NCBI GenBank assembly: GCA_027451165.1
Contig: DAIDJX010000075.1
Location: 1-12,635, forward strand
Direction of reading: 5' to 3'
Source of the DNA: Prolixibacteraceae bacterium
GTDB lineage: Bacteria > Bacteroidota > Bacteroidia > Bacteroidales > Prolixibacteraceae
Length of the DNA stretch: 12,635 nt
The notes beneath the pieces were generated by a model. The model was not told the DNA's origin. It saw nothing but the letters and a program-made list of their open reading frames with translations, and ran no database searches. Made by a program: the position numbers and the translations under genes. Shown one piece after another: positions 1 to 6,692 of this stretch (positions within the stretch are counted from its first letter, which is position 1; every line of letters begins with the position of its first letter).

Positions 1-50
1 AAAACTCGGCCTTTGAAAAATCAACATGGGATATTCTGACTTACCTGTGA
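1..50 (+). CDS. C-terminal tail of an upstream gene (partial)
   Basis: Reading from position 3, the frame is open for 15 codons (NSAFEKSTWDILTYL) and stops at TGA 48-50. The composition is plausible for a protein C-terminus, and the stop lies 5 nt before the preferred ATG (56) of the next gene, the tight spacing expected inside an operon. The fragment is too short to identify. A second frame is also open to the window edge, ending at TGA 37-39, so the assignment is tentative. Confidence 0.35.
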   Translation, partial: NSAFEKSTWDILTYL

Positions 51-55
51 AACCG

Positions 56-946
56 ATGCGTCCGAAATTGGGATTGTTGTTTTTTGCCTTATTGCTCTTG
101 CAGTCCTTGTTTTGTAATGCTCAGGAAGACACCTGGGATTGGTGGAACGAGATTCACCATTGGAAATCGGGTATGCCGGGATGGCGTAATATGATGCTGC
201 TTTCTCCGGGCTACCTTGGCCCCAATGCGCTCCCGGTTCCGGAGATGAAACAGGGGCTGATCTCCCCTGAACCCGAACTCGAAACTACCCTTTCAGCTCA
301 TTTTCGCTCCGGTGATCCGACGCAGGATATTTCTGCCCGTATCTACTATCCGGTGGGCGGTGGAAAAGTTGCTTTTGAAGCCTATGGTGTAGTACTGGAA
401 AAATATGGCTATTCCGAAGTCATCAGGGATGAAAGGATCTCGAGGGATAAAGACGGAAAGGGTATTGTCCCCGGTGATTTTTATTTTGCTACCCTGATTC
501 AGCTGGTCAGGGACCGGAAATTACCCGATACCCTGCTGCGGCTGGCTTGTAAAACGGCCTCCGGTGATGCATTTGCTGCCCGCTATACCGATACCCCCGG
601 TTATTTCTTCGATTTTACCTCTTCTGAATCTTTCCGGTGTGGAGGAGGTACGCTACGGCCTTTTGCCTCTTTTGGTTTTTACAGCTGGCAAACCTACAAT
701 GAAGCTACCCCCCAGAATGATGCCTGGCTGTATGGGGCAGGAATTTCTTTCCTGAAAAATTACTGGCAGTTTTCGGGTAACTTCTCAGGCTATTCCGGTT
801 ACCTTGAGCTGAAAGACCGGCCACAGCTGATTACCCTGGAAACCAGGCTGGACAAGGGGCAGAATGGACTGAGGCTCCAACTGCTTCAGGGTATCCGCGA
901 TTGGAAATACACCACACTTCGTATATCATATATCTGGAAAATTTGA
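56..946 (+). CDS. Secreted, probable outer-membrane protein of unknown function
   Basis: I do not recognise a named family. From ATG 56 the product is 296 residues and starts with a textbook signal peptide: MRPK, a Leu/Phe-rich core, then CNA before QED (cleavage probably after Ala22). The Cys at residue 20 lacks a small residue before it, so a lipoprotein is unlikely. The mature part begins with a Trp-rich stretch (WDWWNEIHHW). The second half has alternating polar/aromatic segments and ends in YIWKI, resembling outer-membrane beta strands with a terminal aromatic residue. An in-frame ATG at 26 would add ten residues (MGYSDLPVKP) ahead of the signal peptide and overlap the putative upstream gene, so 56 is preferred. 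The glycosyltransferase follows after 9 nt, implying co-transcription, perhaps in an envelope glycan or export function (inference). Confidence 0.7.
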   Translation: MRPKLGLLFFALLLLQSLFCNAQEDTWDWWNEIHHWKSGMPGWRNMMLLSPGYLGPNALPVPEMKQGLISPEPELETTLSAHFRSGDPTQDISARIYYPVGGGKVAFEAYGVVLEKYGYSEVIRDERISRDKDGKGIVPGDFYFATLIQLVRDRKLPDTLLRLACKTASGDAFAARYTDTPGYFFDFTSSESFRCGGGTLRPFASFGFYSWQTYNEATPQNDAWLYGAGISFLKNYWQFSGNFSGYSGYLELKDRPQLITLETRLDKGQNGLRLQLLQGIRDWKYTTLRISYIWKI

Positions 947-955
947 ACAATAGTT

Positions 956-1897
956 ATGAAGAAGATATCAGTTGTCATTTGTGTTTACAATGAGGAACCC
1001 AACATCGGGCCCTTGAGCCGTCAAATCATGGACGCCCTCGGTGATCTGCCGTATGAAGCCATTTTCGTGGATGACGGTTCCACAGACAGAACACGGGAGG
1101 AGATCCTGAAAATCAAGGATGAACGGTTTATCCTTGCAGCCCTGAAAAGAAATTATGGCCAGAGTTCGGCCCTGCAGGCCGGCATCGACATCGCAGAAGG
1201 TGAGTATATTGTGCTGATAGACGGTGATTTGCAGAATGATCCGGCAGATATTCCAGGGATGCTGGAAATGGCAGAGAAAGAAGACTGGGATATGGTCGCC
1301 GGTGTCAGGGCCAACCGCAAAGACGGAATGTTCCTGCGTAAAGTGCCTTCCAAAATTGCCAATTACATGATCAGGCAATCCACGGGAATCAAAATGAAAG
1401 ATCTGGGATGTACCCTGAAGATCTTCAAAAAGGAGGTGTTGAAAGACATTCATATTTATGGTGAACTGCACCGTTTCATTCCGGTGCTGATCACCCTTGA
1501 AGGAGCAACCAGAATCACCCAGGTCGATGTCAACCACCGCCCGCGCCAGTTCGGAAAATCAAAATACAACCTGGGAAGAACCACCCGGGTCATGAGCGAT
1601 CTCATGCTGATGCTTTTTTTCAAGAAATACCTTCAACGGCCCATGCATTTTTTTGGTATGCTGGGTATTGTAACCCTTCTTGCCGGGGTGCTGATCGACC
1701 TGTACCTGTTGGTTCTCAAACTGATGGGGCACGATATCTGGGGAAAACCCCTGCTCTTCCTGGGTATTCTCCTGGTAGTGGCAGGCATCCAGTTTTTTAC
1801 CACCGGCATTATTGCTGAACTCCTGATGCGGACCTATTATGAAACTCAGCAGAAAAAACCTTACCGCGTCAGGCAGGTCAGGAATACAAAAAATTGA
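956..1897 (+). CDS. Family 2 glycosyltransferase, GtrB/DPM1-like, membrane anchored
   Basis: The product is 313 residues. Residues 1-220 form a GT-A fold GT2 domain: it opens with ISVVICVYNEE, has VDDGSTD at about 38-44, the metal/nucleotide-binding LIDGD at 87-91 followed by LQNDP, and a late basic motif HRPRQFGKSKY (194-204) typical of polyprenyl-phosphate sugar transferases. Two hydrophobic segments at about 230-257 and 265-292 anchor it in the inner membrane. Proteins with this layout (GtrB, DPM1, ArnC relatives) move a sugar from a nucleotide donor to undecaprenyl phosphate on the cytoplasmic face, supplying a lipid-linked sugar for envelope glycosylation. The exact sugar cannot be told from sequence. 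It sits 9 nt after the preceding secreted-protein gene and converges on the hydrolase gene with 14 nt between stop codons and no evident terminator hairpin. Confidence 0.9.
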   Translation: MKKISVVICVYNEEPNIGPLSRQIMDALGDLPYEAIFVDDGSTDRTREEILKIKDERFILAALKRNYGQSSALQAGIDIAEGEYIVLIDGDLQNDPADIPGMLEMAEKEDWDMVAGVRANRKDGMFLRKVPSKIANYMIRQSTGIKMKDLGCTLKIFKKEVLKDIHIYGELHRFIPVLITLEGATRITQVDVNHRPRQFGKSKYNLGRTTRVMSDLMLMLFFKKYLQRPMHFFGMLGIVTLLAGVLIDLYLLVLKLMGHDIWGKPLLFLGILLVVAGIQFFTTGIIAELLMRTYYETQQKKPYRVRQVRNTKN

Positions 1898-1911
1898 AAA
1901 ACATAAGTTAA

Positions 1912-3144
1912 TTATTTGGTCACGATCCATTTAGCGGAAAGTAAACCCCATGGAATAACGGCTTCCGTATGATCCAGCAGAGGAACCGGTACATAAGTGA
2001 TCATATCCAGCGAGGTGCCTTTCAGGATAAAATCGAGGTACATGTTATTGGATACTCCGGGCATTACATAAGTGTCACCAAGTCCGTGGACCATAAAGGT
2101 GGGAGTTGTGGTTTTCCAGGCCGTCACACTGTTGTTCCTCAAAGCTTCCCATAGGGAGAGATACTTTCCTCCGGTTGATAGATTGGCGATGACATCTGCT
2201 GTAAACAGGGTGCTGACAGAGGTGGAAAGTTTTGAATTGATGGTTCCCCCATCATTTTTGCCATTGTATAAATCGGATATGTAATTGGTCCCGGAATATG
2301 GACTGTTGAAAATATCAGCATAAGAAAGGCTTATTTCTCCCGTTTTGATGTAAGCATTCATCATATAAGCCAGGAAATAGGGCTGAGGATAGGTTGATTG
2401 TCCCAGAATTTTGCCACAGATGAATTGGAGGTCGTAAGGTCCCGCTCCGCAAGCTGTTGCCTTCAGGTTAAATTCTGCAGACAAATTGGTTTCCAGTTCC
2501 TTCTTCAGCACCATGGTGGCCCAGCCGCCCTGGGAATACCCCATCAGATAGGTATCTTTGGACATCTGCATCGTCGGATAATCCTTCATCATCTCCTGGG
2601 TTGCCCTGAATAAGTCGGTTACGGTCTGAATGGTAGATGCCTTGTGCAGGTAGGGGTGGAACATATTTTTCGATGCCCCGAATCCCAGGTAGTCAGGCAG
2701 GGTAACAATGTAGCCGAAAGAGGATACAGACTGAATGAGGACAAACAGGGAGTCCATATAGGCCTCCGAGGGAGCTTTGGCATGAAGGGTATTGGTTCCG
2801 TTCTGGAAACTGAGCAAAGGCATGTTTCCGGTAGCCATCGGAACGCAAACCAGACCGGAAGCCACCACTTTCTGATTGTTGAAGGTCGTATTGTAATTGA
2901 CTTTGTAAACGAAAAAGCCATACTTTACGTTTTTGCTCAAATCGGCAGCATCTGAGTACACTTTCCCGATTTGTTCGAATGTTTTCTTCACCACCACTTC
3001 CGGGTAAGTCATCAACAACGTTTTGCTGACCAGGTATTTGTTTTTATTTTCCGGCTCATCGTCGCCGTTGAACAGATCACAGGAACTGACTATGATCAGT
3101 AAGGATAAAATAACAAGACCTGAAAAAAGAAATCTGCGTTTCAT
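1912..3144 (-). CDS. Lipoprotein alpha/beta hydrolase (secreted lipase/esterase-like)
   Basis: From the ATG at 3144 the product is 410 residues. It begins MKRRFLFSGL, a hydrophobic core and the lipobox IVSSC, placing the lipidated Cys at residue 22; an acidic linker (DLFNGDDEPEN) follows, so it is an envelope lipoprotein. The alpha/beta-hydrolase catalytic elements are visible in order: nucleophile elbow GYSQGG (Ser204), an acid candidate in HGLGDTYV (Asp357) and the His in LLDHTEAV (His392). A segment LPDYLGFG precedes the elbow, as in secretory lipases and peptidase-like hydrolases. It probably cleaves an ester or amide outside the cytoplasm; the substrate is unknown. A TTG ten codons upstream (3174) is in frame, but it is the end of a perfect TAnnTTTG promoter box, so ATG 3144 is the likely start. 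Monocistronic. Confidence 0.85.
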   Translation of the reverse strand: MKRRFLFSGLVILSLLIIVSSCDLFNGDDEPENKNKYLVSKTLLMTYPEVVVKKTFEQIGKVYSDAADLSKNVKYGFFVYKVNYNTTFNNQKVVASGLVCVPMATGNMPLLSFQNGTNTLHAKAPSEAYMDSLFVLIQSVSSFGYIVTLPDYLGFGASKNMFHPYLHKASTIQTVTDLFRATQEMMKDYPTMQMSKDTYLMGYSQGGWATMVLKKELETNLSAEFNLKATACGAGPYDLQFICGKILGQSTYPQPYFLAYMMNAYIKTGEISLSYADIFNSPYSGTNYISDLYNGKNDGGTINSKLSTSVSTLFTADVIANLSTGGKYLSLWEALRNNSVTAWKTTTPTFMVHGLGDTYVMPGVSNNMYLDFILKGTSLDMITYVPVPLLDHTEAVIPWGLLSAKWIVTK

Positions 3145-3171
3145 GGCTGTAACAAAATTGAGTTTATTGTT

Positions 3172-3179
3172 CAAAATTA
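3172..3179 (-). promoter_or_regulatory. -7 promoter box of the lipoprotein hydrolase gene
   Basis: On the minus strand the sequence reads TAATTTTG, a full match to the Bacteroidota housekeeping sigma -7 element TAnnTTTG. It lies 27 nt upstream of ATG 3144, giving a leader of roughly 20 nt. No clear -33 TTTG is seen at the usual spacing. Just upstream lies a 7-bp inverted repeat, TTTGGTT (3185-3191) and AACCAAA (3205-3211), separated by 13 nt and overlapping the -33 region. It could be an operator, but 7-bp repeats arise by chance in AT-rich DNA. Confidence 0.5.
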
Positions 3180-3341
3180 GCTGATTTGGTTCGGATAATG
3201 ATTAAACCAAACAGAATTCTTCTTTAATATTTCCGATTGGTTAAACAATCAATCAGTTAAACTGTTCTTTAAGCGTGTGACAAATTTTGAGCCAGAGGTC
3301 ATTGATCTGAACTAAAAATTCAAAATATCCTAAGGTTTTAT

Positions 3342-3349
3342 TAATTTTA
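3342..3349 (+). promoter_or_regulatory. Possible -7 promoter box of ferritin
   Basis: TAATTTTA matches seven of eight positions, counting free ones, of TAnnTTTG and ends 22 nt before the ferritin ATG, a plausible leader length. No good -33 element and no obvious iron-responsive (Fur-type) palindrome is seen between it and the divergent hydrolase promoter. Confidence 0.35.
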
Positions 3350-3371
3350 CAGAAAATTAAAAACAACGGTT

Positions 3372-3890
3372 ATGTTAAAGGAAAAAGTATTAAAAGCTAT
3401 TAATCAGCAGATTAATAATGAATATTTTTCTGCCTATCTTTATTTATCCATGTCTGCATGGTTTCAGGGCAAAGGACTGCCGGGTTTTGCCAACTGGATG
3501 TTTATCCAGTATCAGGAAGAACTTACCCATGGCAACAAGTTTTTTAAATATGTACATGAAAGGGGAAGCCAGGTGGTATTGCAACCTATCGCTCAGGTAG
3601 AAACCGAATTTTCAGATATTATTGAGGTTTTTGAAAAAACGTTGAAGCATGAGCAATTTGTTACCGAAAGCATCAATAAAATTCAGGACATTGCCATTGC
3701 TGAGAGCGACCATGCCACCCAGAGTTTTCTGAAGTGGTTTATTGACGAGCAGGTGGAGGAAGAGGCCAATGGACAGGAAATCCTCGATACCCTGAAATTG
3801 ATAAACGGACAGGGAAATGGTATTTTTATGCTTGACCGTGAATTGCGTCAGCGCGTATTTGTTGATTCTACCGTCACGGCAGCTGTATAA
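3372..3890 (+). CDS. ftnA: Non-haem bacterial ferritin
   Basis: The product is 172 residues, the normal length of the family, and aligns end to end with bacterial non-haem ferritins such as E. coli FtnA. It assembles into a 24-subunit cytoplasmic shell that oxidises Fe(II) and stores it as a ferric mineral. The ferroxidase ligands are all visible: Glu17, the pair Glu50/His53 in QEELTH, Glu94, and Gln127 with Glu130 in WFIDEQVEEE. The Gln at 127 and the lack of a haem-ligating Met argue for FtnA rather than bacterioferritin; it is not Dps, since the ligands lie in one four-helix bundle of ferritin pattern. The gene is flanked by its own putative promoter and a strong intrinsic terminator, so it is probably monocistronic, with possible readthrough into the RelA/SpoT gene. 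Confidence 0.96.
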   Translation: MLKEKVLKAINQQINNEYFSAYLYLSMSAWFQGKGLPGFANWMFIQYQEELTHGNKFFKYVHERGSQVVLQPIAQVETEFSDIIEVFEKTLKHEQFVTESINKIQDIAIAESDHATQSFLKWFIDEQVEEEANGQEILDTLKLINGQGNGIFMLDRELRQRVFVDSTVTAAV

Positions 3891-3912
3891 CCCTGAAGAT
3901 TGGGTTTAAATC

Positions 3913-3944
3913 AAAAAAGGCTGCCGTTTCCGGCAGCCTTTTTT
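3913..3944 (+). terminator. Intrinsic terminator after ferritin
   Basis: GGCTGCCG (3919-3926) pairs perfectly with CGGCAGCC (3931-3938) across a TTTC loop, and is flanked by A6 (3913-3918) and T6 (3939-3944), which can extend the stem and provide the U-tract. The A/T symmetry could make it work in both directions, though there is no converging gene. It ends only 14 nt before the ATG of the RelA/SpoT homologue. Confidence 0.9.
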
Positions 3945-3958
3945 ATTCAAGTATTACC

Positions 3959-6148
3959 ATGGAAGAAGTAAAGGATTCTGCTTTGTTGAACAACAGGTTT
4001 TTGGTGGCCTGCAAGTCCTTATATGACGAGGGAAAATTCTCAGGAATTGTAAAGGCTGTTGAATTTGCGCGGGAAACACTTGGGGAAGAAACTTTCCCAT
4101 CGGGTGAAAGCCTATTGAATCATTCTTTGGAGGTAGCCCTGATCGTGGCGGAAGAAATTGGCCTTGAAAGCGATTCCGTGGTAGCGGGGATTCTGCACAG
4201 TCTGCTCTATGAATCGACTGGCGGACAGGAAAAGCCCCTGAAAATCCCGGCTGATTTCGGGGAGCCTGTACTCAGAATTCTGGAGGGAATGTCCAAAATC
4301 AATACGTTGGGAACGGACACCGTAGAACTGCATCCGGAAAATTTCAGAATGCTGATGCTGGCTCTTGCCGGTGATGTCAGGGTAATCCTGATCAAAATTG
4401 CCGACCGTTTGCAAACGCTCCGCAATTTTGACCTCTATCCGGTAGACTCTATACGAAGGGTGGCTGTGGAAACCAACCACATTTATGCCCCGCTGGCCCA
4501 CCGGCTTGGCTTGTACAAGCTTCATGCAGAAATGCAGGATCTCTGCCTGAAATATTTAAAACCTGAGGCCTACCGGGAAGTGATTGAAAAACTACGGGAA
4601 ACGGAAAAGGAACGTTCTCTCTTTACGGCTGAATTTGTGAAGCCTATCGAAGAAGTGCTCAGAAGCAGGGGATTTCGTTTTGAAATGAAAGCCCGGACAA
4701 AATCGGTCTTTTCCATTTACAATAAAATGCAGAAGCAAAATGTAGACTTCGATGAGGTGTACGACCTTTTTGCCATCCGGGTAATCCTTGATTCAGAGCC
4801 TGCCAACGAAAAAGCGGATTGCTGGACGGTCTATTCTGTAGTTACAGATGAATATCAGGCTAATCCGGAACGGATGCGCGACTGGATCACCATCCCTAAA
4901 TCGACAGGTTATGAGTCGCTCCATGCCACTGTGATGGGCCCACATAAAAAGTGGATCGAGGTTCAGATCAGAACCCGCCGGATGGATGAGCTGGCGGAAA
5001 AAGGGGTTGCCGCTCACTGGAAATACAAGGGGGGCAAAGAGAACAAGGAGCTCGACCGCTGGCTGACCAACATCAGGGATATCCTCGAAAACCCTGAAGT
5101 GAATGTGGTCGACTTTATCGATGAATTCAGAAAAGATGTTTACAGCGAAGAGATCTATGTCTTCACGCCCCGCGGAGACCTTAAAAAAATGCCGGTTGGC
5201 GCTACCATTCTCGATTTTGCCTATGATATCCATTCTGACCTGGGCGATAAATGTGTCGGAGGAAAAGTAAACAACCGGAAGGTTAACCTGAAACACAAAC
5301 TTCGCAATGGTGATATGGTTTCCGTCGAGACCTCCAACAACCAGAAACCGAAAATTGACTGGCTTGATTTTGTGGTCACTGCTAAAGCCAGAAACCGCAT
5401 CAAAGCCTCCCTGAATGAAGCAAGAAAGCGGGACGCTGCCCTCGGAAAGGAAGAACTTTACCGGAAATTCAAAAACTGGAAAATCGAACTGACCGAGGAG
5501 ATCATGCGTAAATTGCTTAAATTCTACGGGTTTAAACTGGCCACTGATCTTTATTACCATATTGCCACCGGTAAAATTGATACCCTGAACATCAAAACAT
5601 TGATCAGGGAAGAGGAAAAGCAGGCCGTTAAGGCCAGGCTGGAAGAAATCCTGCTGCCAGAATCCACAAAGGAACAGGTTTCAGAAAGTGGCGATGATTA
5701 CATGATCATCGACAGCAACATCCGCAATGTGAATTACAAACTGGCCCCCTGCTGTAATCCTGTCTATGGAGACGAAATATTCGGATTTGTTACCATCCAT
5801 GAAGGAATTAAAATCCACCGGGTCAGCTGTCCCAATGCTCCCCAGATGATTGAACGTTTTCCTTACCGGCTTATTAAAGCCAAATGGCGGCCTACTGCCA
5901 CCAAAAGTTCCTTCCTGACCACCCTGTTTCTGACCGGCACCGACAGCATAGATATTGTTTCCGAAATATCACACGTCATCGCCAAAGACTTCGGGGTACA
6001 AATGCGGGCCATCAACATCGAATCAGACCGCGATGAATTTCGCGGTGTGTTGAAAATCTGGGTACACAATGTGGATCACCTGGAGTTCCTGATTCATAAA
6101 CTGAGAAATTTGAAAGGGATAACTTCTGTGTCCAGGGGGGATAGCTGA
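3959..6148 (+). CDS. relA: Long RelA/SpoT homologue, probable synthetase-only (p)ppGpp enzyme
   Basis: The product is 729 residues with the full RSH order: hydrolase-like HD region (about 30-200), synthetase (about 235-355), TGS (about 397-460), zinc-finger-like CCNP segment (Cys598, Cys599, Cys624) and C-terminal ACT (about 650-727). The synthetase site looks intact: RTKSVFSIYNKM (246-257), FDEVYDLFAIRV (264-275), GYESLH (317-322) and EVQIRT (334-339). The hydrolase site is eroded: the HD pair is His80-Ser81, the usual ED is Tyr84-Glu85, the RSGE Arg is Pro47, and the HN before MR is Gln152-Thr153; His55, His80 and Asp149 remain. The specificity motif is RMRD (305-308), nearer the RxKD of Rel/SpoT than the ExDD of RelA. 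It probably makes (p)ppGpp from ATP and GTP/GDP on starvation and cannot hydrolyse it, as with the second RSH found in many Bacteroidota (recollection). Confidence 0.92.
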   Translation: MEEVKDSALLNNRFLVACKSLYDEGKFSGIVKAVEFARETLGEETFPSGESLLNHSLEVALIVAEEIGLESDSVVAGILHSLLYESTGGQEKPLKIPADFGEPVLRILEGMSKINTLGTDTVELHPENFRMLMLALAGDVRVILIKIADRLQTLRNFDLYPVDSIRRVAVETNHIYAPLAHRLGLYKLHAEMQDLCLKYLKPEAYREVIEKLRETEKERSLFTAEFVKPIEEVLRSRGFRFEMKARTKSVFSIYNKMQKQNVDFDEVYDLFAIRVILDSEPANEKADCWTVYSVVTDEYQANPERMRDWITIPKSTGYESLHATVMGPHKKWIEVQIRTRRMDELAEKGVAAHWKYKGGKENKELDRWLTNIRDILENPEVNVVDFIDEFRKDVYSEEIYVFTPRGDLKKMPVGATILDFAYDIHSDLGDKCVGGKVNNRKVNLKHKLRNGDMVSVETSNNQKPKIDWLDFVVTAKARNRIKASLNEARKRDAALGKEELYRKFKNWKIELTEEIMRKLLKFYGFKLATDLYYHIATGKIDTLNIKTLIREEEKQAVKARLEEILLPESTKEQVSESGDDYMIIDSNIRNVNYKLAPCCNPVYGDEIFGFVTIHEGIKIHRVSCPNAPQMIERFPYRLIKAKWRPTATKSSFLTTLFLTGTDSIDIVSEISHVIAKDFGVQMRAINIESDRDEFRGVLKIWVHNVDHLEFLIHKLRNLKGITSVSRGDS

Positions 6149-6190
6149 TCTTTTAACTGTATAAATATGAAGTATATATAATTCTGTGGA

Positions 6191-6484
6191 ATGTCTGAGA
6201 TGAAGAGTTTAACCCATTCCCTCCTCGAGGAAGCGGATTCCTTGATCCGGGCGAACCGGCTCGATGAAGCTGAGGTGATTTTACGGAACTTTCAGGATGA
6301 GACAAATCCTCAATATTGGTTCCTGCAGGGCTTGGTCAATCAGAAAAGGCAAGCCTGGGGAGCCGCCATCAACCACTACCACCGCTGCCTCGATCTGGAT
6401 CCCGGCCATTCCGGGGCTTCTGCAGGAAAAGACATGTGTAACAGCATCCTGAATTTCTGGAACCCCAGCTTGTTTAACCCGTAA
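6191..6484 (+). CDS. Small TPR protein
   Basis: The product is 97 residues with no signal peptide, so it is probably cytoplasmic. Residues about 8-33 (LLEEADSLIRANRLDEAEVILRNF by pattern) and 40-73 (a Trp-Phe-Leu-Gln-Gly start, then AAINHYHRCLDLDPGH) fit two tetratricopeptide repeats, helix pairs that bind protein partners. The C-terminus ILNFWNPSLFNP is a distinctive Trp/Phe/Asn/Pro tail that seems recurrent in small Bacteroidota TPR proteins (recollection, unchecked). It starts 42 nt after the RelA/SpoT stop with no promoter or terminator seen between them, so the two are probably co-transcribed. No partner or function can be assigned. Confidence 0.75.
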   Translation: MSEMKSLTHSLLEEADSLIRANRLDEAEVILRNFQDETNPQYWFLQGLVNQKRQAWGAAINHYHRCLDLDPGHSGASAGKDMCNSILNFWNPSLFNP

Positions 6485-6489
6485 CGGAA

Positions 6490-6575
6490 ATTTCGGATTT
6501 CGGATGTACGATTTCGGATTTACCTTCGGACTCTCCTGCTCCACCATCCGAAATTAAAAATCCGAAATCCGAAAT
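6490..6575. repeat. Large hairpin built from TTTCGGA heptamers
   Basis: A 16-bp arm ATTTCGGATTTCGGAT (6490-6505) has an exact reverse complement at 6560-6575. After 5 nt on each side, ATTTCGGAT (6511-6519) is exactly complementary to 6546-6554. The remaining loop is 26 nt (6520-6545). The unit TTTCGGA occurs three times on the plus strand (6491, 6498, 6512) and three times on the minus strand (6547, 6561, 6568), plus a degenerate CTTCGGA at 6524. It is not followed by a clear T-tract. It may be a REP/MITE-like intergenic element, and may also terminate or stabilise the upstream mRNA; no ORF or target-site duplication is evident. Confidence 0.75.
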
Positions 6576-6634
6576 ATTTAGTTTGGGCTAGAGAAAAAAA
6601 AATTTGGAAATCTCATTTCTAAATGATTATTTTG

Positions 6635-6653
6635 ATGCCGTCAGGCATTTTTG
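6635..6653 (+). terminator. Weak hairpin with short T-tract (possible terminator)
   Basis: ATGCC (6635-6639) pairs with GGCAT (6644-6648) around a GTCA loop, followed by T4 (6649-6652). The stem is only 5 bp, so this is a weak candidate for ending the RelA/SpoT-TPR transcript. Just upstream, TCATTT-CT-AAATGA (6613-6626) forms a separate 14-nt palindrome that could be an operator for the next gene. Apart from these and the heptamer hairpin I see nothing else in 6485-6692. Confidence 0.25.
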
Positions 6654-6692
6654 CTTACTGTTTATTAACACATTAAATAAAACCGTTTGAAT

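Noticed and set aside
968..1537. 189-codon minus-strand open frame inside the glycosyltransferase gene
   Set aside because: It lies opposite the conserved GT2 catalytic core and lacks any credible motif or promoter.
1898..1911. Terminator between the glycosyltransferase and the lipoprotein hydrolase
   Set aside because: The 14-nt gap is AT-rich but has no stem.
4793..5560. 255-codon open frame on the minus strand inside the RelA/SpoT gene
   Set aside because: It is antisense to the conserved synthetase and TGS domains and has no recognisable domain; it is explained by codon bias of the real gene.
6490..6575. CRISPR array
   Set aside because: The repeats are 7 bp, inverted as well as direct, with no regular unique spacers and no cas gene nearby.
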